Source: Epiperipatus broadwayi (lineage: Eukaryota > Onychophora > Udeonychophora > Euonychophora > Peripatidae). Taken from it: a DNA stretch of 64,000 nucleotides. Numbering within the stretch: the stretch's first letter is position 1; every line of letters begins with the position of its first letter. Positions 34,800 through 45,108 of the stretch are shown piece by piece. Location of the stretch: the NCBI GenBank assembly GCA_028023455.1, contig JAQFVV010012405.1, positions 2,005,677-2,069,676 of the forward strand, written 5' to 3'. The translations under genes and the position numbers were made by a program. The notes beneath the pieces are model-generated. The model was not told where the DNA came from and made no database searches. It saw only the letters and a list, made by a program, of their open reading frames with translations.

Positions 34800-37700
34800 A
34801 GAGAGTTTCAGTTTTTTTTAGATGTGTGTTATATGTATATATTAGGCACTATTAAAAATTGTTGTGGCAAGTGAAATAAAAACATTATTAAAAAACGATT
34901 ATATAGTGTGCTTCCATTCCTAAAAAAGTCATGCTTTGTCACTGGTATGTATATATATGTTCATCATATGTAATATCTTATGCTTAATTTTTAATAATAT
35001 TTAGCAATTATTTTTTTTGGAAGCTTTACATTGAAAAGAGAGTACAAAATTTATAACATTTAATGTTTTCTTTGAGATAAAAATATTGCAAGATTGGAAT
35101 GTTAAGAATAAAATTTCTATTAGTTTTAAAATTAAGTTGTATTGAGTCTTGAATTGAGAAAACTGGAAACAAAAAAATTCATTTGAAATAGAACTATTCT
35201 ACTACTTTGATTTTGAATACCTTTTTATTTCTCAGACAGTTAACTATATGAATATTTATTTTTAATAAAAATTGTTTTATGACATTCTGATAGTAGAATA
35301 TAAAATGTAAACTATTATTCAATTAATTTTTGGTATGGTTAGCTTTAATTTTATTTTATTATTGTACATATAACGTGAGACTTTATCTTTAAATATAAAC
35401 ATCTGATATGGATAAAATATACCTGTTAGGAAAGTAAGGTTAAAAAAAATCAGTTTTCTACTTTTCACAATTTTTTTCCAGTTCAGTTTTTTAAGAGTTT
35501 TGACTGTATAATAGTCTTTTCCAGAGTTATAGAATGCAATGCATTAATTTTTGTTTACATAAATATAAAATAAGAAAAATTATTTATTTCTTTGGATACC
35601 TGAAAGAATTTTCAGTTTCATCTACATTAGAACCTCAAATTGAAAATATGTCAGAAAAACAATACTAACCACTATACCAGTGAATTCTTCCACTGATTAT
35701 TAGAAAATGTTTATCATTTTTAATCAGCTGATTGATTTGATATAAATTTAGAAATAGATATGTTTTCTTGTGTGAAAATGTAATATTAGTTTAATATGTT
35801 ACATAAGTTTGTGAATATCTTTCTATTAGAAATTATAGTTTATTTATTTCTTTAAGAATTCTTTTTAAGAAGTTTACACCAATAAAATACTTTTGTTATA
35901 AGTCATTGTTTATTTTCAAATAAACAAATTTATTGAACTTATGATAATAATAAAATCACTGTTATGATAAGCTTATTGCTATATATTAAAATTTCTTTAA
36001 CATTTCCTCTTATACATTTTAAAAATGCAATGTTTTTTATAATTTTTTCTTTATTTTGCGTACAGTTTCAAAATTATAAAAAACATTGCAATAAAGTGTA
36101 TAAGAGATGTTAAAGAAATTTTAATATATATGAATATATGAAGAGAAATGAAAAAAAAAGTGAATGAGACAATAAGATATAAGAATAATAAACTTCTAGG
36201 AGTAAGCTTATTGACTGTGGAAGCATAGCTTTTAAAATATATTTTTTGCAAAAGAATATAAATATATTATAGATGAATGTTTGGCTTATTTTTGTAAATA
36301 CTTTTAGTGAATTATATACTTGTAGTTTTCTATGATTGGTTACTATTGATGAAACAAACTCAAAAATTATTCAAATTTATGATTAATGTAAAATTATTTT
36401 CATTTTTAAACAATAGCATTGCTTAACATGATTAAAACAGGAAAGTAATTAATCTTTTTTTTTTTTTAATTTTAATTCTCTTCTTACTATGAAAATCAAT
36501 AATATCTTATCATTATTGTTTAATTGGAAATAAAAAAAATACTTAAGATTAGACAAAGATTTCCATGTAAAAATAAGATGGTAGAGAAGGTGAAATGTAC
36601 TCAGTAAATCTAACTTTTAAATGGTTTATTAATTAACACTGACTAATTAACAAGCCCACTAGGTAAAGTTCTTGATGGGCCATCAAATTTGTTTTCTGGA
36701 TCCAGTGCCTGCTTTTTGAACTTTATTTGACTATAACTTTTTACATACTTAATTACTACTCTTTTCTATAGTCATTTATTTATTACTTATCTAATTTTAT
36801 TCTATTTCAAAATGTATCATCAAAACATTAGATTTATTATTGTTTGATATAAAATCTTTTTAAGCACCAAAGAATTTATTAGATAGATATGTATTGTTGA
36901 AATATAAAAGCATGACATGAATTAACTTAGATATTCTGCTCATATATATATATATATTGGAGAGCTTTTTGTATCAGTAATTAGCAAACACCTGCAGAGT
37001 TCATGACCTGGGATTTAAATTTGGGTCAGCTAAAAACTTAGATTTTTCTTCCAGATTCTGAACAAACAGAGTTTATTTTTTCAGGTAGCTGTCTAGATAT
37101 TGATTATTTAAATGGTAACATAGAGTGGGAAAATATTGAGAATCCTCAATGCTTAGAAATGGACATACTTGATGAATAATGCATTCTCTTCATTATAAGA
37201 GGTTTGTTCTGCACTGGACTATTTAAAGACTGATTTATCTGTTTCATCAATGGATATATTAGAACACTCTGATCCCAGAGCCCATAATATTACTTACTTT
37301 TATTAACAAATTTGAATTATTTTGTCTTATAAAAATAGCAGAATTTAAACTCTTAAAATATTGCATTTTAGATTATTCAAAATTGAATATTTATTTAAAT
37401 GAATGTAAAAATCTCTTCAATTTTTAGTTTGATTTTAAAAGATGCTAACAGATTACATTTTTTTTGATAATATCAGTTTTTCAAACAGTTTTTCTTTTGT
37501 TACTTAGAAAAATCTTACTCTTAAACATTGACAGAAAAGAGAAGCTTTTATTCAACATAAATTAACTAATTGTATTGGAATTTTTATTAGACTATAGATT
37601 ATCCAATACTGTAAGATTAAATGCTTAGTTTTTAGAGATGTTAGAAAGTTATCAAAGCATTCATCAAGTCAGAGGTTCTATTAAAATCCTACATGACATG

Positions 37701-38772
37701 ATAGTTTTTAAGGTTAATTAATCTTTGCCTGTACTTCAGTAATAATAATAAGCTAAACACTTTTAAACTATCCACTGAATTATCTTTTTAAAGACTTAAT
37801 GAATGCTATCAAGAAAAGTGTTTCAATTTGATATACTACCTAAGAAAAAAATTAACTGAAGAATATATATTTTTTATATCATGCCTGCAGAAAAGTGCTA
37901 TAATTAATATGATCAAAAGCCAGAGAATTCTTCTTGCCTGAATTGCTAGAGAAAAAATTGGAATTCATCTATATATATAGAAATCAACTTGGTTGCCAAC
38001 AATTATATTGGAAAGACAAAGATGCCAAGTTAAAGGTAGAGACTGTATCAACAAAAGTCATAATGTTGCTAGGCAAGGAAACATTATTAAAGTATTCAAA
38101 TCAAATTATTTCATAAAATGCTTCAGGTTAAGAAAACATAAGCATTTTACTATTTAATTTTTTTAAACTGAAACGTTTAATAATTTTAAATAATAAAACG
38201 TGTATTTATTATTTCTGATTTTTTCAGATATATTTTGCAAAATAGTATTTTAAATCTTGATTTTTCTTTTAAAAATATATATAATTGTTTAATTAACTTC
38301 AGCTAATTATATGTATTACTTAGTATTATTTAGTCATATATATATATTAATTCAATCTTAATTACATATTTTGTTATTTAAGAATATGGTTTTAGTATTT
38401 CATTCTTGATATAATTCTTTTGTATTTATGTGCTATGATCGCTTAACATATTGAACTTGTATTTTCCTAAGCAGAAATAATGAATTTATACTATATTCTG
38501 TAAATTGGTTATAAACAATGCAAAAGTCTGTGTATCTGTTATGAAACTTATTTTATCTAGAATATAGATGTTGTCTCACAATATGTTTCTTCTTTTAGGT
38601 ATGTGTGTATAGTTAAAAATATCTTCGTTTATATACATATATAACCACATATCTAGCATTTAGTTTTATTTCAACACAGTTAATGTACAACAATGATTTT
38701 CATCTGATTATTATTAGTAACAAATTCATTTTCATACTATTACATTTTTGATAGCTCAATGTGAAACTATAC
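34800..38772. other. Intronic AT-rich sequence with one hairpin
   Basis: Apart from the inverted repeat at 35981-36130, no element, exon or RNA gene can be supported. Confidence 0.4.
35981..36130. repeat. Inverted repeat (hairpin), arms about 62 bp
   Basis: The left arm 35981-36046 and right arm 36069-36130 are near reverse complements (left blocks ATTAAAATTTCTTTAACAT and TGCAATGTTTTTTATAATTT) around a loop of about 22 nt. It is very AT-rich and lies in intron 1 of SCAPER. It could be a small foldback transposon. Confidence 0.85.
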
Positions 38773-41700
38773 TTCATCATCATCATCATTTTTAATCATT
38801 ATCAGTCCACTGCAGAATGAAAGTCTCTCCAAGTTCAATCAATCATCTCTGATCTCTAGACTCTTTTCTCCACACCACTCCTGCAAATGTCCTTATTTCA
38901 TTTATCCACCTTACATGTGGTATATTTCTAGGTCTTTCAAAATTTCTTGGAATCCAGTTTAAGATTTCAATTGTCCATCTATTATCACCTCTTCTAGCAG
39001 TATGCCTAGCCCAATTTCACTTTAGTCTCTCAATTATTTCAATGATGTCAGTAACTCCTATTTGTTATCTTACATATTTTTTCAATCTTTTCTTATTACT
39101 CCTAACTTGCATCTCTCCATACTTCTTTGAATGGTCTGAAGTCTCTGTATTACTTTTCTGTTAAGTGTCCAAGTCTCAGATTCTTAAGTAAGAATTGGTA
39201 AAATACTTTTATTAAAAATCTTCCTTTTCAAACACAGTCATATTTTCTTTTAATATTAAGTTATTTCTACCAATAGTTACTCCAAGTAAGTTTAATTCTG
39301 ATTAATTTTATCCATTATGTTTCTATCTGTAGTAATAATTGGACCAAGATATTTGTAATTGCTAACTTCTTCTAATTCACCATTATCAATGTTTATTTTC
39401 ATCTTTTGAGAAAACCATTGAACATTACTTTAGTCGTTTTAATGTTTATCTTTAGTCTTATTTTCTTATTCTGAAGTATTATTTGCAAAAGCAATTATAT
39501 CATCTGCAAAATTTAGATGACATCCATTTACTTTTATTTTAATCCAGAAAATACTTCTTTCAGTACTGCTATAAAAAGTTTTGAAGATGTGGAATCACCC
39601 TGTCATACATCCTTCTAAATGTTAACCTTTCTAGTGTCATTATGTCATCTAATAGTTGCTGTTTAATTTTTATAAATATTCTTTAGAATATGACAATATC
39701 CCGGGCCTATACTTGATGATCTGATGCTTTAATCACTGAAGAAATGCTTATATAATAAATGTCTTTTCATAATCTAAAAATCCAAAGCATAATGGCAACT
39801 CATATTCAATGATTCACACTAAACCATTTTTAAACACAGTTTGTTCTTTTGGTTGCTTGAAATCCAAAGTTCTCTGTAGATGGGTTGTAATTATCTCAGC
39901 AAAATTTTTATGTAAAACTGATAAAAGACTAATAGGTCTGTAATTTCTAATATCTTCTTTATACCTTTTTTAAACATTAATATTAATACTGCATTCTTTC
40001 AATATCTGGTACATCTTTACTATTTAGAAATTTGGTATATAACTTTGCCAAAATTTGTTCTATTTCTTCACCTGCTTCATTTAAGATATCAATTATAATT
40101 CCATCATTATTTAGAACTTTTCCCTTCTTCATAAATTTAATTGCATGTCTCACTATTTCATTTAAAATCCTAAGCCATTCAGAAGATATAATGATTGTGG
40201 CAGGTACTTTTCCTTGTTCTTTATTACTATTTAATTCTTGATAGAGCTGTTCTACATGTTCATGATGTCAACTCTCTTTTTAGTAATAATTCCCATTTTT
40301 TTTTTCTTATTGCAGAAATAAGCTTCCTCCCAATACCAAAATGTTGTTTTACACTCTTGAGACTTTTATTGGCTTTATAGCGCTCCTTGCTAGTTCACAA
40401 TTATATTTTCTTATATCATTATTAACTGTTTTTCACACCATTTTACAAAATTCAAGATATTCAATCCATTTTAATGTATCATTTTTATATATCGTTATAT
40501 TGCTTCTTTTCTTTATAAATTCTCTAGTCTCAGTAGAAAATTTACTGGTCAATTGCTGCTTTTTTTTAGTCAGCTATCTTAGTTGCAGTTTTTAAAAATG
40601 TATCAGTTATTTTCCTATTGATTTCATTCAGATCTTAATCATGTTCAAAATTGGTTAATATTTGAAAACAATTTGCAAGTTGTAATTTAAATGCATTAGA
40701 ATGTTTTTGAAGATTATAAATATCAACTGTGAATTTTGTCTTTCTTAATAATTTTTGTCTCTCTAGTTTGACTAACATGTATTTTACATCTCACTATTTG
40801 ATGATCACATCTTATGTTGAATTTATTAAGAACATTACAATCTTGAAATATGTATTTGCTGTTAGTCAAAATATAATCCAATTCTGTTCATTTGGATGCT
40901 TCCATGTCCATTTCTGTTTAACATTTTTCTCAAAAAGAGATATAGCTTTTTTTCTTCTGCAAACTCCACAAGTCTACATCCTCTCTCATTTCTATCACCA
41001 TAACCAAATTTACCTACAGCACTTTCATTTTTCAATTGTTTACCAATCCTAGCATTAAAGTCTCCCATAACACTTTTAAAATGTTGTTTAGTCTGATCAA
41101 AAGCCTTTTGTACTTCCAGATAAAAATTCTCTATTACTTCATTACTATGAAAACTTTTGGGGCATAAATCTGAATTATCTGCATTTGGTATCTGCTATTA
41201 AGTTGAATAACTTATCTTGCCACTCTGTCCAATACACTATCAATATCCACAATGTTATTTTTTTTACTTTCTATTTATAATGAATCCTACTACACTTGTA
41301 TTTGTGTCTTTGTAATGCAGTATATGTTTACTTTATCAATTGTCTCTTCATCTTTTCTTCTAACTTCACAAAGTCCAATAATGTCCTATTCAATATGAGA
41401 CAGTTCTTCTTCCAATGCTTGCAATATTTGTTCACTTGAAAGTGATCTGCAGTTATAAATACCTCAATAAAAGCTCATCAAATGGCAGTCTGGGTCCACA
41501 ATCAGGAATTCTTAGCACCCTCCACCTTTGGCTCTAATTGTTATGACTTAGAGCCCCTGGGAATAAGGACCATGGTTTATTTTTGTCTGTCATGATTGTA
41601 AATATGTATTAGAAAACTATTTTTTTTATTCACACGCATATTCTTTCTGCCTTCAAAAAAAACTCGACTGATATTTCAGTTAAGAGCTATCAGGTAACTG

Positions 41701-41817
41701 AGAAAAAAGACCATGGTGTTTCTTGATCTTAAACTCTGAGGTAAAAAGTCAATAAACTCACTATGCTGGCTAATGCATGTGATGACCAGCCCATCCATGT
41801 TCATATACCATATGAAT
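38773..41817 (-). mobile_element. RTE non-LTR retrotransposon, near full length, degenerate (copy C)
   Basis: Minus strand. It runs from a 5' UTR part (about 41590-41817, matching 44780-44975) through endonuclease and RT to the 3' end with a CAT-rich tail (ATCATCATCATCATT near 38777). It abuts copy D at 41818 in the same orientation. Dense stops and frameshifts. Confidence 0.9.
38800..41540 (-). pseudogene. RTE endonuclease-reverse transcriptase, decayed (copy C)
   Basis: GDFNARIGKQ is readable at about 41040-41070, the start of a 68-codon open piece. Elsewhere are short matches to the family ORF, including the motif region before the RT and the RTE tail. Compared with copy D it has many substitutions, small deletions and stops. 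It shares the family's endonuclease plus RT layout. Confidence 0.85.
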
Positions 41818-41831
41818 AATCATCATCATTA

Positions 41832-42305
41832 TCAACCATTATCAATCCACTGCAGGATGAAGGTCTCTCCAAGTTTAATCCATCTTCTCCGATCTTTAGC
41901 TTCTCTTCTCCACATCACCCCTACACATTTTCTTATTTCATCCATCCATCTTACATGTGGTCTCCTTCTGGGTCTTTTACAATCTCTTGGAATCCAGTTT
42001 AAAATTTCAATTGTCCATCTATTATCATCTCTTCTAGCAATATGTCCAGCCCAACTCCACTTCAATCTTTTAATTTTTTCAATGAGGTCAGTAACACCTG
42101 TTTGTTCTCTTACCCATACATTGCGTTTTCGATCTCTTCTTGTTACTCCCAACATACATCTCTCCATACTTCTTTGAGTGGTCTGAAGTCTCTGTATTGA
42201 TCTTCTATTAAGTGTCCAAGTCTCAGATCCATAAGTAAGAACTGGTAAAACACATTTGTTAAAAACCTTTCTTTTCAAACACATAGGCATATTTCCTTTT
42301 AATAT
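41832..42305 (-). pseudogene. RTE protein C-terminal part after the frameshift (copy D)
   Basis: Continues from the main ORF after the one-base shift: LKGNMPMCLKRKVFNKCVLP, YGSETWTLNRRSIQRLQ, KRLKWSWAGHIARRDDNRWT, RWMDEIRKC, then EAKDRRRWIKLGETFILQWI and a stop. This C-terminal region (WAGHxARxxDxRWT; RWxDxIRK) is typical of RTE-clade proteins. It is open to its stop. Confidence 0.9.
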
Positions 42306-44820
42306 CCAAGTTATTTCTACCAAAAGCACTCCAACCAAGTTTAATTCTATGATTAATTTCCTCTATTATGTTTCCATCTGTATTAATAATCTGACCAAGG
42401 TATTTGTAACTCTTAACTTCTTCTAATTCATCATAATCAATCTTTATTTTCATATTTTGAGCAAATCGATTAAACATTACTTTAGTCTTTTTAACATTTA
42501 TCTTTAGTCCTACTTTCCTACTTTCATCTGATAACTCCTGCAACATTTCCTGCAGCTCGGAAGCATTATTTGCAAAAACAACTACATCATCTGCGAAATC
42601 TAAATGACTTAAATAATCTCCATTTACTTTCACTCCTTTAGTTTCCCATTTTAATCCACAAAATACTTCTTGCAGCACTGCTGTAAAAAGTTTTGGAGAT
42701 ATGGAGTCACCTTGTCTTACACCTTTCTCAATGTTGACTTTCCCAGTATCATTATGTAATCTAATTGTTGCTGTTGCATTTTTATAAATATTCTTTAAAA
42801 TATGACAATATCCTGGATCTATACCTTGATGATCCAATGCTTTAATCACTGAAGAAATGCTTATAGAATCAAATGCCTTTTCATAATCTACAAATCCAAA
42901 ACATAATGACAACTCATATTCATTTGTCCTTTCTATAACTTCTCTCAATACTTGAATATGATCTACTGTACTAAAACCACTTTTAAATCCAGCTTGTTCT
43001 CTTGGTTGGTGAAAATCCAAGGTTCTCTGTAGACAAGTTGTAATTATCTTGGTAAAAATTTTATATAAAACTGATAAAAGGCTGATAGGTCTGTAATTTC
43101 TAATATCTTCTTTATCACCTTTTTTAAATATTAATATTATTACTGCATTCTTCCAATCATCCGGTACATCTTTATCATTTAGAAATTTGGTATATAACTT
43201 TGCTAATATTTTTTCTGTTTCTTCACCTGCTTCTTTTAATATATCAATTATAATTCCATCATTACCTGGAGCCTTTCCTTTTTTCATACATTTAATTGCA
43301 TTTCTCACTTCTTCATTTAAAATTCTGGGCAATTCGGAAGATGTAATAGATATAGGAGGTACTTGTTCTTTATTACTATATAATTCTTGATAAAAATCTT
43401 CTACCAATTTCATAATGTCATCCCTCTTTTTAGTAATAATTCCATCTTTTTTCCTTATTGCAGATATAAATTTCCTACCAATACCAAAATGTTGTTTTAC
43501 ATTCTTAAGACTTTTATTTTCTTCTACAGCTTTTCTTGCTAGTTCACAGTTATACTTTCTTATATCATTTTCAACTCTTTTCCGCACCATTTTACAAAAT
43601 TCGAGATATTCAATTCTTTTTAATGCATCATTCTTGCATATCTTCATATTCCTTCTTTTCTTCATAAGTTCTCTAGTCTCAGTAGAAATTTTATTAGTCA
43701 ATTGCTGCTTTTTTCTACCAGCTATCTTTGTTGCAGTTTTTAAAAGTGTATCAGTTATTTTCATATTAATTTCATTCAAATCTGAATCATGTTCAAAATC
43801 TACTAATACTTGAAACCGATTTGTAAGTTCTAATTTAAATTCATTAGAATGTTTCTGAAGATTAGGAATATCAACTGTAAATATAGTTTTTCTTAATAAT
43901 TTTTGTCTCTCTAGTTTTACATTAACATGTATCTTACCCCTTACTAATCGATGATCACTTCCTGTGTTAAATTTATTAAGAACATTACAATCTTGAAATA
44001 TGTATTTCCTGTTAGTCAAAATATAATCCAATTCTGCTGTACCTTCATTTGGATGCTTCCATGTCCATTTCCTTCTAACATTTTTTTCAAAAAAAGAATT
44101 CATAATATAAAGTTTTTCCTTCTCTGCAAACTCCACAAGTCTATGTCCTCTCTCATTTCTATTACCATAACCAAAATTACCTACAACACTTTCATCTTTC
44201 ATTTGTTTACCAATTCTAGCATTAAAATCTCCCATAACAATTTTAAAATGTTGTTTACTCTGATCAAAAGCCTTTTGTACATCCATATAAAAATCTTCTT
44301 CTACTTCATCACTGTGAGAACTTGTTGGGGCATAAACCTGAATTATCTGCATTTGATATCTGCTATTAAGTTGTATAACTAATCTTGCCACTCTGTCTGA
44401 TACACCATAAATCTCCACAATATTGTTCTTCCACTTTTTATTTATAATGAATCCTACTCCACTTGTATTTCCAATATTTGTGCCTTTATAATAGAGCATA
44501 TGTCCACTTTTTAAATCAATTGTCTCTTCACCTTTTCTTCTAACTTCACAAAGTCCAATAATATCCCATTTAATATAAGAGAGTTCTTCTTCTAATTCTT
44601 GCAATCTTCCTTCACTTGAAAGTGATCTGCAGTTGTAAGTACCTAAATAAAAAGTCGTCATCAAATGGCAGCCTGGGTCCGCCTCCAGGATATTCTTAGC
44701 ACCCTCCGCCTTCGGCCACCAACCGCTGCCTTGGTTGGTGACTTTACAGCCTCCTGGGATTAAGGGCCATGCTTTATTTTTGTCTGTCATAATTGTATAA
44801 TTGGGAAAAATCTTTATCAT
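42259..44820 (-). CDS. RTE endonuclease-reverse transcriptase, main ORF (853 codons)
   Basis: Single-protein RTE-type ORF. An exonuclease-endonuclease-phosphatase-like endonuclease occupies about residues 55-300: GTYNCRSL (Asn63), CEVRRKGEE (Glu92), VYAPTSS, GDFNARIG (Asp198, Asn200), SDHRLV (Asp289, His290). RT spans about 490-800: [29 protein letters not shown] (Asp645), RQGDSISPKLF, FADDVVVFA (Asp744, Asp745), GLKINVKKTKVM. All catalytic positions expected for both enzymes are present. Met55, just before the endonuclease, is an alternative start. The frame ends early because of one extra base at 42306-42307, where other copies read ACTTGATATT; the rest of the protein continues in another frame. 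Confidence 0.9.
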   Translation of the reverse strand: MIKIFPNYTIMTDKNKAWPLIPGGCKVTNQGSGWWPKAEGAKNILEADPGCHLMTTFYLGTYNCRSLSSEGRLQELEEELSYIKWDIIGLCEVRRKGEETIDLKSGHMLYYKGTNIGNTSGVGFIINKKWKNNIVEIYGVSDRVARLVIQLNSRYQMQIIQVYAPTSSHSDEVEEDFYMDVQKAFDQSKQHFKIVMGDFNARIGKQMKDESVVGNFGYGNRNERGHRLVEFAEKEKLYIMNSFFEKNVRRKWTWKHPNEGTAELDYILTNRKYIFQDCNVLNKFNTGSDHRLVRGKIHVNVKLERQKLLRKTIFTVDIPNLQKHSNEFKLELTNRFQVLVDFEHDSDLNEINMKITDTLLKTATKIAGRKKQQLTNKISTETRELMKKRRNMKICKNDALKRIEYLEFCKMVRKRVENDIRKYNCELARKAVEENKSLKNVKQHFGIGRKFISAIRKKDGIITKKRDDIMKLVEDFYQELYSNKEQVPPISITSSELPRILNEEVRNAIKCMKKGKAPGNDGIIIDILKEAGEETEKILAKLYTKFLNDKDVPDDWKNAVIILIFKKGDKEDIRNYRPISLLSVLYKIFTKIITTCLQRTLDFHQPREQAGFKSGFSTVDHIQVLREVIERTNEYELSLCFGFVDYEKAFDSISISSVIKALDHQGIDPGYCHILKNIYKNATATIRLHNDTGKVNIEKGVRQGDSISPKLFTAVLQEVFCGLKWETKGVKVNGDYLSHLDFADDVVVFANNASELQEMLQELSDESRKVGLKINVKKTKVMFNRFAQNMKIKIDYDELEEVKSYKYLGQIINTDGNIIEEINHRIKLGWSAFGRNNLDIKRKYAYVFEKKGF
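42306..42307 (-). other. Frameshift site in RTE copy D
   Basis: The minus strand reads ACTTGGATATTAAAAGG, where copy B (26580) reads ACTTGATATTAAAAGG. One additional G splits the otherwise continuous ORF of roughly 1000 codons. Confidence 0.88.
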
Positions 44821-45108
44821 TTACACAAACATTCATTCTGCCTTATCAGGCACTGAGAAGAAAGACCATGGTGTTTCTTGATCTTAAACTCAGAGGTAAA
44901 ATACCAATAAACTCACCACGCTGGCTAATGCGTGTTGGTGAGCAGCCCATCCATGTTCGTATACTATATGAATAAACATATAGTAATAACAGCTGCAACG
45001 ACAAGAACGTATGGAGTGGACATTAGGAATTTGCCCTGCTCGGTTCCTTTAAGGCCTCCAAGAGGAATCAAAGGGTCTCCTTTCAGTTAACAGCAAAGTC
45101 CTTTCTTA

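Larger units (their letters stand above)
41818..45108 (-). mobile_element. RTE non-LTR retrotransposon, full length, nearly intact (copy D)
   Basis: 3.29 kb on the minus strand: 5' UTR of about 290 bp (45108-44821), one long ORF, and a 3' end of TGGATTGATAATGGTTGATA followed by a short ATG/TGA-type repeat (41818-41832). It has no poly-A tail, as is usual for the RTE clade, whose elements end in short simple repeats. No target duplication is obvious at the outer ends. Confidence 0.93.

Noticed and set aside
38760-38800. CAT repeat considered as a CRISPR-like or coding repeat
   Set aside because: It is the simple-repeat tail of RTE copy C; the genome is eukaryotic.
43187-44382. Open frames on the plus strand at 43187-43390, 43415-43813 and 43951-44382
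   Set aside because: They are the antisense shadow of the long RTE ORF on the minus strand, phenylalanine/serine-rich and without any family resemblance.
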